A stretch of 23,444 bases of DNA from Puniceicoccales bacterium (GTDB lineage: Bacteria; Verrucomicrobiota; Verrucomicrobiia; Opitutales; LL51). Positions 1 to 8,818 of the stretch are shown in pieces (position 1 is the first letter of the stretch; every line of letters begins with the position of its first letter). The notes below the pieces were generated by a model. That model made no database searches. It saw only the letters and a program-made list of their open reading frames with translations, and was not told the DNA's origin. Location: NCBI GenBank assembly GCA_031268545.1, contig JAIRXD010000017.1, positions 1-23,444 on the forward strand, read 5' to 3'. Both the position numbers and the translations under genes were made by a program.

Positions 1-124
1 CAAATTCCGAAATTGCATCATCCAAGCCTTTGGCATTCGCCATATAAAGAAATTGTACCGCCAGCAATCTGTTTGCTGCCCTAACGCCACCGGCACCACC
101 GGCAATCAATTCAAGATCACACAT
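1..124 (-). CDS. nusB: Probable transcription antitermination factor NusB, N-terminal part, cut by window edge
   Basis: An open frame runs from an ATG at 124-122 off the left edge, about 41 codons. After a Gly-rich start it reads VRAANRLLAVQFLYM and then a helix ending in DDAISEF. This matches the first helix of NusB, where the family has R-rich residues followed by AVQALY. NusB binds boxA RNA with NusE and supports rRNA antitermination and ribosome assembly. An in-frame TAA lies a few codons upstream, so the start is at or near this ATG. No clear Shine-Dalgarno is seen. It is divergent from yidC. The call rests on a short segment, and another small helical protein is possible. Confidence 0.6.
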   Translation of the reverse strand, partial: MCDLELIAGGAGGVRAANRLLAVQFLYMANAKGLDDAISEF

Positions 125-267
125 ACGCGCTGCAGATTGTAAACATTAATTGCGCTGGAAGGCAAGAAAATTCTTAAAATTGTATCACATTAGTATATAT
201 TATTGGATTTACCCGAAAATTCTTGCAATGCCACAACAACATATTTTGGTTCAATGCATAGGTATCT

Positions 268-2016
268 ATGGATAAAAAGAGTTTTTGGGCAGGAATGTTT
301 TGCATAATTATGGCACTTTGCCTCATGCTCTATCATGGCAATCAGCTCAGAAGTACGGCAATTTCCAGGCAATCTTCAAAAAATTCTGACCAATCCTCAA
401 AGAATTCTAATCGCCCACCAAGCAGAACTATCCAAGCCACAGGGGATGATGATCTGATTCCAGTAGTCGATGTCCAGCAGGCTTTGGGAAAAGATAATGA
501 ACCAAAATATTTCACCTTGGGGAATGATAGTATTTCGCTAAAACTAAGCAATTTAGGCGGCACAATCCAGAGCATTGTGTTCTCAAAATACCCGATGGAA
601 AAAGGCGGCAGCGAGCCATTTATATTCAATAAGGAATCAGATATACCAGCACTGTCTTTATCGATCTCCGGAGAAAATAGGAAATTTTTTACTAATGAAA
701 CTGTTATTAGCCAAGAGGATAGCAATTCCATATCATTCCTTTATAAAACAAACAGTGGTCTCAGTATCGAGAGATCCTACTCGGTACCAGATGATAAAGC
801 CGGTGAAAAATATCTAATAAAACATTCGACGAAGTTCATAAACCATGGCACTCGGGCCTTTGATTTGAGGAGCGTATTTCTTGAGCTTGGTAGTTTCCCG
901 CCGACAGCCAGCGATTATACCGGCGAATTTCTGAATTTTAGTTACTACGATGGTAGGAAAGCTCACTTCCTAAATCTGTCCGAGTTTGATGCCAGCAGTG
1001 GTTTTCTTGGCTTTGGCCGTAAGGAAGCCAGGGAGATAATATCGGGGAAATCCACCATAAATTGGGGTTCGGTAAAAAATCAATTTTTTGCTGCGATATT
1101 GAGACCAAATATACCGGCCAGCGGATTTTTAGCATTTCCTGTAAAATCCTATGATTACACATCGAAAAGTGGAAAAGATAGTGTGTCGGGATCACTGGAA
1201 TTTAACCTGGGAATTTTGAATACCGGCGAAACCAAATCCCTGGATGTTGAGTTTTACACCGGGCCTAAGGATTTTGTTAAACTCGATAGGCTTGGCCACA
1301 ACCAGGATCTGGTCATGCAGTTTGGGTTTTTCGGATTTATAGGCAAAATTCTTCTGCTGATGATGCGAGGAATTCATTCTATTATAAGTAATTGGGGATT
1401 AACGATAATCATTCTTACCATGATAGTTAAGCTGGTCCTGTGGCCTCTGACCACCACCCAGGTTAGATCTTCCCGGCGGATGGCAAAGATCCAGGGACCG
1501 ATGCGCAATATAAAGGAAAAATTCAAGGACAATCCACAGAAACTGCAGACAGAAACGATGAAATTGTTCAAGGAAAACAAGATAAATCCGGCAGCTGGCT
1601 GTCTGCCTATTTTCATCCAAATACCGATATTTTTAGGATTATATTCCATGCTGAGAACAACCTCGGATTTGAGATTTGCGGAATTTTTATGGATCAAGGA
1701 TCTATCCATGCCGGACACACTAGCCAGGCTGGGGACATTCCCCATTAACCTGTTGCCATTCATCATGGCCCTCACCACCTATATGCAAATGAAGATGATG
1801 CCAAGCCCGAGCATAGATAATGTTCAGAAAAAAATGTTCCAATTTATGCCGATAATTTTTATGTTTTTCTGCTACAATCTGCCATCGGGATTGGTTCTGT
1901 ATTGGACAGTTCAAAATTTATTCACAATGTTACAACAATCCATATTGAATAATAAGAATCTGGAGGTCGATCAGGCCGAGCCGGATCGAAGTAAGAAAAA
2001 AAAAAGAAAAATTTAG
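268..2016 (+). CDS. yidC: Membrane protein insertase YidC (Oxa1 family, long form)
   Basis: YidC inserts proteins into the inner membrane, alone or with SecYEG. The 582-residue length fits the Gram-negative form: TM1 at about residues 6-22, a polar linker to about 60, a periplasmic beta-sandwich domain to about 335 (ending in YTGPKD), then the conserved five-helix core from about 350. Core landmarks are IVKLVLWPLTTTQ (about 386-398), the cytoplasmic hairpin with NPAAGCLPIFIQIPIF, and the last helices with NLPSGLVLYWTVQN. The tail is basic (KKKKRKI). The groove arginine of E. coli YidC (R366) aligns with Lys388, so a positive charge is kept. The stop overlaps the yebC ribosome site, so the two genes look coupled. 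Upstream at 125-267 is the spacer divergent from nusB, with no convincing promoter. Confidence 0.96.
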   Translation: MDKKSFWAGMFCIIMALCLMLYHGNQLRSTAISRQSSKNSDQSSKNSNRPPSRTIQATGDDDLIPVVDVQQALGKDNEPKYFTLGNDSISLKLSNLGGTIQSIVFSKYPMEKGGSEPFIFNKESDIPALSLSISGENRKFFTNETVISQEDSNSISFLYKTNSGLSIERSYSVPDDKAGEKYLIKHSTKFINHGTRAFDLRSVFLELGSFPPTASDYTGEFLNFSYYDGRKAHFLNLSEFDASSGFLGFGRKEAREIISGKSTINWGSVKNQFFAAILRPNIPASGFLAFPVKSYDYTSKSGKDSVSGSLEFNLGILNTGETKSLDVEFYTGPKDFVKLDRLGHNQDLVMQFGFFGFIGKILLLMMRGIHSIISNWGLTIIILTMIVKLVLWPLTTTQVRSSRRMAKIQGPMRNIKEKFKDNPQKLQTETMKLFKENKINPAAGCLPIFIQIPIFLGLYSMLRTTSDLRFAEFLWIKDLSMPDTLARLGTFPINLLPFIMALTTYMQMKMMPSPSIDNVQKKMFQFMPIIFMFFCYNLPSGLVLYWTVQNLFTMLQQSILNNKNLEVDQAEPDRSKKKKRKI

Positions 2017-2025
2017 GAGGAATAA

Positions 2026-2778
2026 ATGTCAGGCCATAGTAAATGGGCTACAACGAAAAGACACAAGGCTGCCGTTGATGCCAAAAGAGGTAAATTGTTC
2101 AGCATTTTGAGCAAGGAATTGACCATTGCTGCCCGAGCTAGTGGCGGTGATCAGGAGTTCAATCCCAGGCTACGAACCATTGTGCAGAAGGCAAAGGCAG
2201 CAAATATGCCGGCTGATAACGTCAAAAAAGCCATTCAAAAAGGCACCGGTGAAATTCCGGGCATTATCATCGAAGAGCTTATGTATGAAGGATATGCTCC
2301 ATGTGGTGTCGGTGTAATCGTGGAGGTCACGACGGATAACAAGAATCGAACCGTATCAGAAGTTCGGAGTATTTTTACGAAATGCGGCGGCAATCTAGCC
2401 TCGCCGGGAGCCCTGGCATTTAATTTCCAAAGAATGGGGCAATTTATAGTTCCAGCCGATAATGTCACCGAGGATAAACTAATGGATATTGCGATAAACG
2501 CTGGAGCAGAAGATGTTAAGAAAGAAGAAGATTTTTTTGAGATTCTATGTCCGGTCAGCGAGTATGATAAACTTTCCCAGGCACTGATCGAAGAAAATAT
2601 CGCCGTTGAATCATCTGAACTGGCATATATTCCCAACAATTACATTCAGATACCAGATGTGGATATTGCTAAAAAAATCGTAAAGCTCCTGGATAAGCTC
2701 GATGAACTGGAGGATGTTCGGATGGTTTTTTCCAATCATGATTTCCCGAATGAAGTTTCCAATCAGCTTGAAGATTAG
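2026..2778 (+). CDS. yebC: YebC/PmpR-family regulatory protein
   Basis: At 250 residues this has the full family length and the diagnostic start MSGHSKWATTKRHKAA, followed by KAKAANMPADNVKKAIQKG and, in the middle, VEVTTDNKNRTVSEVR. YebC proteins bind DNA or act on translation; recent family work links them to relief of ribosome stalling, and the mitochondrial relative is TACO1. A strong AGGAGG precedes the ATG by five bases and overlaps the yidC stop region, giving only nine bases between genes and probable translational coupling. It converges with the glycosyltransferase gene four bases downstream, with no room for separate terminators. The family is certain; the molecular role is less so. 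Confidence 0.96.
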   Translation: MSGHSKWATTKRHKAAVDAKRGKLFSILSKELTIAARASGGDQEFNPRLRTIVQKAKAANMPADNVKKAIQKGTGEIPGIIIEELMYEGYAPCGVGVIVEVTTDNKNRTVSEVRSIFTKCGGNLASPGALAFNFQRMGQFIVPADNVTEDKLMDIAINAGAEDVKKEEDFFEILCPVSEYDKLSQALIEENIAVESSELAYIPNNYIQIPDVDIAKKIVKLLDKLDELEDVRMVFSNHDFPNEVSNQLED

Positions 2779-2782
2779 GATA

Positions 2783-3658
2783 TTAACTCCTGGGTAATGT
2801 ATATTTGAAAAATCTTTCCAGAATGGTTTTCGCTATACTTCCAGGGAATTGATAGCCCAGTTGGATCAATGCTCCCAAAAGATTATTTTGGAGAAAAAAT
2901 GGGGCCAGTGCCCGGACCCGTAGATTTCGTTGGGATCGAATATCGAAAAATGCCCTAAACACCCCAGCCCAGGTTCCGGTATCTGTAAAATATTTTTTTC
3001 TTTCACCATCGGCTTCATTTGCGTAGACAATGGCACCGGGCACAACCATCGTTTTTATACCCCGACGCTGGAGCTCTCGGATCTGGACAAAATCAGAAAA
3101 ATAATGCGGAAAATACTTTGCTTTCAACCACTCTGGTCTAACAGCAGTCCTTGGGAGTAATAGCATCTGCGCTGGCGCACAATCCGTTTCATAGCACCCA
3201 GTGGGTAGATTTTTCAGGGAACTGCCAATGTATTTCCATAGGGGTCGACAACAGAGTTTGATATCTATTCCAGCCCAGATAATTTTTCTATCAACAGCAT
3301 CAATCACAACAGGATGCAGAACACAGTCAGAGTATTTTTCGTGAAGGTCAAGGAGATATTTTAAGGTATTTGCAGCTGGATGGCAATCGTGATTCATCAG
3401 CAAAATCTTGTCAAAATTTCCGGCAATACAATGGCCATAGAGAACCTCAACGGCCCTTGCCCAGTAAAAATTATTTGGAATATTTATTATTTTCTTATGA
3501 TCAAAACCCAAATAATCTTCCCCAAAAGGCATCCCACTATTGCTGATTATTATCGTCGCATTTTTGACACGCTCATCGTCACAGCTCGCCAAAATATCCA
3601 ATGTCCTACGGAACACCTCGCTAAATCCATGCACCGGTATACAAATCGCCAATCTCAT
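2783..3658 (-). CDS. GT2-family glycosyltransferase (GT-A fold)
   Basis: A 291-residue protein opening with MRLAICIPVHG, the first strand of a GT-A fold family 2 glycosyltransferase. NNFYWARAVEVL (about 80-95) resembles the conserved N...W.RA helix of rhamnosyltransferase-like enzymes. LLMNHDCHP (about 107-115) sits where the metal/nucleotide-sugar DxD-like motif is expected, here NHDCH rather than DxD. CAPAQMLLLPR and YFSDFVQIRELQRRG resemble the acceptor/catalytic-base region (F.ED-like, here FSDF). The C-terminus has amphipathic hydrophobic segments that could touch the membrane. Sugar donor and acceptor cannot be read; envelope polysaccharide or LPS decoration is a reasonable inference. 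It is a lone gene, convergent with yebC and divergent from the M42 peptidase. Confidence 0.85.
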   Translation of the reverse strand: MRLAICIPVHGFSEVFRRTLDILASCDDERVKNATIIISNSGMPFGEDYLGFDHKKIINIPNNFYWARAVEVLYGHCIAGNFDKILLMNHDCHPAANTLKYLLDLHEKYSDCVLHPVVIDAVDRKIIWAGIDIKLCCRPLWKYIGSSLKNLPTGCYETDCAPAQMLLLPRTAVRPEWLKAKYFPHYFSDFVQIRELQRRGIKTMVVPGAIVYANEADGERKKYFTDTGTWAGVFRAFFDIRSQRNLRVRALAPFFLQNNLLGALIQLGYQFPGSIAKTILERFFKYTLPRS

Positions 3659-3676
3659 AAAATTTCCACTGCTGGG

Positions 3677-3705
3677 ATTCTAATAATTAACATAATTATT
3701 GACAA
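3677..3705 (-). promoter_or_regulatory. Sigma-70-like promoter for the glycosyltransferase gene
   Basis: On the minus strand, TTGTCA (3705-3700) and TAGAAT (3682-3677) are separated by exactly 17 bases; each box differs from consensus at one position. The transcript would start near 3670, about a dozen bases before the ATG at 3658, so the 5' leader is very short. The same AT-rich spacer also reads TTGACA on the plus strand (3699-3704), but no good plus-strand -10 box follows it toward the M42 gene. Confidence 0.5.
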
Positions 3706-3746
3706 TATTTTATATCGTATGACATTTGGCTAAATTGTAATTACCA

Positions 3747-4817
3747 ATGAATAACATGGATATTCCAAAATTTCTCACAGATTTAATGGAGGCCAGGTCT
3801 CCATCCGGCTATGAATTTGAGTCTCAGAAGGTTATCGACAGATACATGGGTGACAAGGCCGATGTATATAAAAAGGATGTCATGGGCAGCCGTCATGCCT
3901 ATCTAAACGAGGGTAAAACTCCCCTGGTGATGTTATCTGGCCATATGGATGAGCTTGGATTTCTCATTAAATACATCGATGACAAGGGGTTTGCCTATTT
4001 TGATACCATTGGAGGCCATGATCTATCGATGATTTCCGGAAGAAGGGTGACTATTTTGACAAAAAATGGCCCAATTCCTGGAGTCACTGGTAAGCGTGCA
4101 ATCCATCTTCTGGATTCGGATGAGCGCAATAAAATCCCAAAGCAATACGATCTATGGATCGATCTTGGTTGCAAAACCGACAAAGAGGCACAAAGCCTCG
4201 TAGAGATCGGCGATCCGGTGGTATATGATACTCCGAATACATCAATAATTAACGATAAGGTGATCACTGGCAGGGCCTTTGATGACAAAGTCGGAACCTA
4301 TGTTGTCATGGAAGTCATCCATAGACTTGCAGCGGAAAAATCTTCACTAGAATGCGGTATTGTTTCAGTAGCATCTGTCCAGGAAGAAGTTGGTACTCGT
4401 GGTGCCATAACTTCCTCATTTTCAATCCAGCCCACCGTTGGCATAGCAATTGATGTGGGCCATGCCACAGATTTCCCCAGCTGCGATCAGAAACGTTTCG
4501 GCAAGGTCGATTTAGGTGCTGGGCCAATAATCGCCAGAGGTTGTAATATAAACCCTGTGGTCTTCGAAAAGCTAATAGGATGTGCGAAGGCAGCCGAAAT
4601 ACCCTATCAAATCGAATCAGAACCCTATCCCACCGGCACCGATGCTAGATCGATACAAATTTCAAGAGGTGGTGTGGCCACCGGCCTAGTATCTATCCCT
4701 CTTCGCTACATGCATACACCGACGGAAACCGCCCATTTGGACGATATCGAAAATACTATCAAGTTGTTATGTGCATTCACAAAATCACTGACACCCGGCG
4801 ATATATTTGAATTCTAA
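3747..4817 (+). CDS. M42-family metallo-aminopeptidase (glutamyl aminopeptidase / endoglucanase M-like)
   Basis: A 356-residue M42 peptidase, full family length, predicted cytoplasmic. M42 enzymes are dinuclear metal aminopeptidases, often large tetrahedral dodecamers, that finish peptide degradation. The metal and catalytic residues are all present: GHMDE (His66, Asp68), GRAFDDKVG (bridging Asp at about 179-180), QEEVG (Glu213 general base, Glu214), DVGHATD (Asp236), and MHTPTE (His323). PTGTDA (about 296-301) is the usual substrate-side motif. The insert at about 72-165 matches the PDZ-like dimerisation domain. The start at 3747 precedes a second ATG three codons later; neither has a strong ribosome site. 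It could work with the peptide-binding lipoprotein encoded at 19338-20918 in using peptides, but this is inference. Confidence 0.93.
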   Translation: MNNMDIPKFLTDLMEARSPSGYEFESQKVIDRYMGDKADVYKKDVMGSRHAYLNEGKTPLVMLSGHMDELGFLIKYIDDKGFAYFDTIGGHDLSMISGRRVTILTKNGPIPGVTGKRAIHLLDSDERNKIPKQYDLWIDLGCKTDKEAQSLVEIGDPVVYDTPNTSIINDKVITGRAFDDKVGTYVVMEVIHRLAAEKSSLECGIVSVASVQEEVGTRGAITSSFSIQPTVGIAIDVGHATDFPSCDQKRFGKVDLGAGPIIARGCNINPVVFEKLIGCAKAAEIPYQIESEPYPTGTDARSIQISRGGVATGLVSIPLRYMHTPTETAHLDDIENTIKLLCAFTKSLTPGDIFEF

Positions 4818-4901
4818 TCATATATACTCATACAGGCGTGGAATCATAAATCGATTCTGCGCCGATATGTTATTTAGGCTATGGTTATGGCTACGGAACT
4901 T

Positions 4902-4958
4902 AACAAAAATTATGGATGAGATGGATCCGGTAGCAATAAATTGATTTAGCAAATAACA
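4902..4958. repeat. 57-bp perfect direct repeat, copy 1
   Basis: These 57 bases recur without a mismatch at 5374-5430, in the same orientation, 472 bases away. The two copies bracket the small exported-protein gene at 5035-5334. Weaker similarity extends about 30-40 bases upstream of each copy (both contain GGTTATG). Both copies can be read as the end of a peptide, TKIMDEMDPVAIN followed by TGA, so each may be the remnant of a gene 3' end. This copy lies 84 bases after the M42 peptidase stop, in the 217-base gap 4818-5034. Confidence 0.9.
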
Positions 4959-4978
4959 AGTAACCCATATTTTTATCA

Positions 4979-5006
4979 TTGACATAAATTGAGTCGTAGA
5001 TAAATA
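4979..5006 (+). promoter_or_regulatory. Possible promoter of the small exported-protein gene
   Basis: TTGACA (4979-4984) is followed 16 bases later by TAAATA (5001-5006), then a run of A and an ATAAATAAATAT leader just before the ATG at 5035. A matching TTGACAT and a matching ATAAATAAATAT leader precede the next gene (5750 onward), which suggests a shared 5' module. The -10 box is weak. Confidence 0.35.
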
Positions 5007-5034
5007 TATTTTTGTAAAAAAAATATAAATAAAT

Positions 5035-5334
5035 ATGAAAAAATTAACAATTAAGATGTTGTCCTTGGCTATCTATCTTTTCCCAAATATATCAAGTTCA
5101 ATGAAAAGCTCTACAGTAAACGGTACATCTGGTGAAGAATCAATAAAGAGAAGAAATATTATAAAATATCCGACAAAAAAAGAAATGGACAGAAAACACA
5201 AGATAGAAATGGAAAATATAAGAAGAGATTCATTAGCCAAAGAAAATAGAAAAAAAATGATTAACGAAGGAATATCGGCAAAAATTAAAGCTGAAGCTGA
5301 AAAAGCATCTAATGATAGTAAAATACCTGAGTAA
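5035..5334 (+). CDS. Small predicted exported protein, unknown function
   Basis: Not recognised. The 99-residue product begins with a basic n-region and a hydrophobic stretch (MKKLTIKMLSLAIYLFPNISS), a plausible Sec signal peptide. The mature part is highly charged, rich in Lys, Glu, Arg and Asn, with no Cys and almost no aromatics, so it should be helical or disordered. Its first 20 codons and upstream AT-rich leader closely match those of the gene at 5827, while the mature parts differ. No Shine-Dalgarno is present; the ATG sits directly behind an ATAAATAAAT stretch. It lies alone between two 57-bp repeats. The shared signal region with its neighbour and the codon pattern support a real gene. 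Confidence 0.6.
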   Translation: MKKLTIKMLSLAIYLFPNISSSMKSSTVNGTSGEESIKRRNIIKYPTKKEMDRKHKIEMENIRRDSLAKENRKKMINEGISAKIKAEAEKASNDSKIPE

Positions 5335-5373
5335 TACTTAGTAATATTTAAACTCTGGTTATGTAATTTTAGC

Positions 5374-5430
5374 AACAAAAATTATGGATGAGATGGATCC
5401 GGTAGCAATAAATTGATTTAGCAAATAACA
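5374..5430. repeat. 57-bp perfect direct repeat, copy 2
   Basis: Identical to 4902-4958 and in the same orientation. It begins 40 bases after the stop of the small exported-protein gene. Like copy 1, it reads as KIMDEMDPVAIN then TGA in one frame. The upstream bases are similar but diverged, so the exact repeat may be the conserved end of a longer, older duplication. Confidence 0.9.
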
Positions 5431-5826
5431 GGGATAATCCAATAAAAATTCAACATCGCCAGAGTTTGATATAATAAAATACCTAGATAGGTGTAACAAA
5501 TCCATCTCTAAATTATATTTTTTATTCCACAAAACATTTTTTAAGAAGACGAAATAAAAAATCTCTTAAAAATACCTACTGTCCACCATAGCAAAACCGC
5601 ATCAAAAATAAAATAATTACATTAAAGTATTCAATATAACATAGCTTGGAATATTTTTTTTAAAAAATTTTATTTTTCGTAACATGCACATCTACAACGA
5701 CTTACCTATTATCAAGCAAATAAGTCACATTTTTTCGACATTTTTCCCATTGACATGAACTAAATTCCAGGCAATCCTACGTACTGTTATTTTATAAAAA
5801 AATAATAAATAAATATATAAAAACTA
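5431..5826. other. AT-rich non-coding spacer
   Basis: About 400 bases with no open frame worth calling on either strand. It holds a short perfect hairpin (ACCTA-GA-TAGGT, near 5480-5495), many A/T runs, and near its right end a TTGACA (5750-5755) followed by an AT-rich leader leading to the ATG at 5827. No good -10 box sits at the usual distance, so the promoter of the next gene is not resolved. Degraded coding remnants are possible but not recognisable. Confidence 0.5.
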
Positions 5827-6903
5827 ATGAAAATGAAAAAATTAATAATTAATATATTGCTATTGGCGGTATGCCTTACACCAAATATGTACGGTATCCA
5901 GACACTTACTAGAAGTAAATTGAAGAATATGAGTAATAAAGAGCTTAAGGTCATGGTGATTGATCAAAATACTCAGATTAGTACCCTAGAGATTCAGAAT
6001 AATAAGCTAAATAATGATCTTATAAATGCTAAAAATAAAATTAAGACTCTAAATGATCTAAAGGCTAAGAATGATAATTTAAAGGCTGAGAACGATAAGC
6101 TAAAGGCTGAGAATGATAAGCTAAAGGCTGAGAATGATAATCTAAAGGCTGAGAACGATAATCTAAAGGCTGAGAACGATCTAAAGGCTGAGAACGATCT
6201 AAAGGCTGAGAATGATAATCTAAAGGCTGAGAACGATCTAAAGACTCAGAACCATAAGCTAAATGTTCAGAATAAAAATCTAAAGATTCAGAGTATGCTC
6301 CTAAAGACTCATAATAATAATCTAAAGCCTCAGAATAATGATCTAAAGGCTGAGAATGATAATCTAAAGGCTGAGAATGATAATCTAAAGGCTGAGAATA
6401 ATAATCTAAAGACTAAGAATTATAATTTAAATCAGAAGAATACTAATGATAACAATCAAATACAATTCTTCATGACATTCATTAATCGTATAGACGAGTT
6501 CATAACGGAGAATGATATTTTAAAAAAATTCGAAATATTTTATTCGATGATGTTGGCAGCAAAAAATATAGATCCAAATAAGGCTAATATAGCAATAGAC
6601 TGTATGCAAAAATGTCTAATAGTTAATCCTGATGAATGTAAATCCGTGCTCATTTTGCTAAGAAATAAAATTATAAACAATAAGACTAATGATGACAATC
6701 AGAAAAAACTCTTAAATGAAGCAAGCCTTTATATATTAACGTTCGCAATGGGGATGGGGAATATTGGGAATAATTCAACATCACTGAACAAAATACTTGG
6801 TTCGATGGAGTCGATAAAAGAAAAGATGGATCAAAATGATACTTGTAATCTAAAGATTATTACTATGGCAATAGAGTGTATGCAAAAATTCCTAAATAAT
6901 TGA
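5827..6903 (+). CDS. Predicted exported coiled-coil protein with tandem LKAENDN heptads
   Basis: Function not recognised. The 358 residues divide into a signal peptide (about 1-23, MKMKKLIINILLLAVCLTP), a polar helix with SKLKNMSNKELKVMV, a long Leu/Asn/Glu/Lys coiled coil at about 45-215 built from near-identical LKAENDN units, and a C-terminal helical domain at about 215-358. The C-terminal domain repeats a motif: AIDCMQKCL near 257 and AIECMQKFL at the very end. Several repeat units are six residues rather than seven, which would shift the coiled-coil register. A second ATG two codons in (5833) aligns better with the paralogous start at 5035. An intrinsic terminator follows at 6921-6947. 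A surface, secreted or host-facing role is inference. Confidence 0.75.
   Translation: MKMKKLIINILLLAVCLTPNMYGIQTLTRSKLKNMSNKELKVMVIDQNTQISTLEIQNNKLNNDLINAKNKIKTLNDLKAKNDNLKAENDKLKAENDKLKAENDNLKAENDNLKAENDLKAENDLKAENDNLKAENDLKTQNHKLNVQNKNLKIQSMLLKTHNNNLKPQNNDLKAENDNLKAENDNLKAENNNLKTKNYNLNQKNTNDNNQIQFFMTFINRIDEFITENDILKKFEIFYSMMLAAKNIDPNKANIAIDCMQKCLIVNPDECKSVLILLRNKIINNKTNDDNQKKLLNEASLYILTFAMGMGNIGNNSTSLNKILGSMESIKEKMDQNDTCNLKIITMAIECMQKFLNN
6058..6436 (+). repeat. 21-bp tandem repeat array inside the coiled-coil gene
   Basis: The core unit is about CTAAAGGCTGAGAATGATAA plus one T and encodes LKAENDN. Near-perfect copies occupy about 6073-6240 and again 6343-6405, with diverged units between and at the edges. 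Some units are 18 bp, having lost one codon. Variation is mostly silent (AAT/AAC) or Asn/Lys. Unit length is a multiple of three, so gain or loss of copies keeps the frame, as expected from slipped-strand or unequal-crossover expansion. Confidence 0.9.
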
Positions 6904-6920
6904 TTATGCTTACAACACTG

Positions 6921-6947
6921 GGTGTGGACGATATGCTACACCTTTTT
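6921..6947 (+). terminator. Intrinsic terminator after the coiled-coil gene
   Basis: GGTGTGG (6921-6927) pairs with CTACACC (6936-6942), seven pairs including one G-U, around an eight-base loop, followed directly by TTTTT (6943-6947). It begins 17 bases after the stop of the coiled-coil gene and lies before the convergent atpC end at 6984. Confidence 0.6.
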
Positions 6948-6983
6948 AATAATTTCCCTAATCAATGGATCAAAATTAAAACA

Positions 6984-7399
6984 CTATCTAATATTGGCTT
7001 TACCAACCAGTTGCGCTATATGATAACGTATTTTGGCCTCAATTTTTTCAATTTCCTCTTGATCATAATTGCTTTTAGATCGCATTATCTCAAGGGCTTT
7101 CTCTGCAGCTTCTTTGGCATCCTTGACGCTGTCAATATCCACAAATTTTATATCCACAGCCTCATCGACCAGAATCGATAGGCGGTTGTTTCTCAAATTT
7201 AAGAACCCCGATGAAACGGCGATATTTTCCAGATTTACGATGGTGGAAACCAAAACGTTACCCGGCCACACCAGTGCAATTATCGGCCTATGTTCAGGCA
7301 AAATCTCGATTTCACCCAGGGCCGTTGGAATAATTACCGAAGAAGCTTCGCCACTGAAAACCTCCCTAGCCGGAGTCACTATTTCCAAAAAAATTGGCA

Positions 7400-7400
<1 letters not shown>
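6984..7400 (-). CDS. atpC: F-type ATP synthase epsilon subunit
   Basis: Epsilon sits on the gamma stalk of F1 and regulates ATP hydrolysis. The product (138 residues from this start) has the N-terminal beta-sandwich, with MPIFLEIVTPAREVFSGEASSVIIPT, GEIEILPEHRPIIAL and a GFLNLRNN strand, and then a C-terminal helix pair (about 88-138). Two adjacent ATGs are available, at 7403 and 7400. An AAGGAG (7413-7408) lies two bases from the first and five from the second, so the second is preferred. The first ATG overlaps the atpD TGA, so translation is coupled in either case. It is the last gene of the minus-strand run and converges on the coiled-coil gene. Confidence 0.93.

Positions 7401-8818
<1,418 letters not shown>

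Noticed and set aside
386..400. Loss of the essential YidC groove arginine
   Set aside because: It is replaced by Lys388, which keeps the positive charge; the rest of the core is intact, so no loss of function is implied.
4902..5430. Insertion sequence bounded by the 57-bp repeats
   Set aside because: The repeats are direct, not inverted, and the enclosed gene has no transposase features.
6058..6436. CRISPR-like array from regular short repeats
   Set aside because: The 21-bp units are directly adjacent without unique spacers, lie in frame within a gene, and encode heptads.
6900..7181. An open frame on the plus strand just after the coiled-coil gene
   Set aside because: It runs through the intrinsic terminator and across the 3' end of atpC in antisense; no domain is seen.
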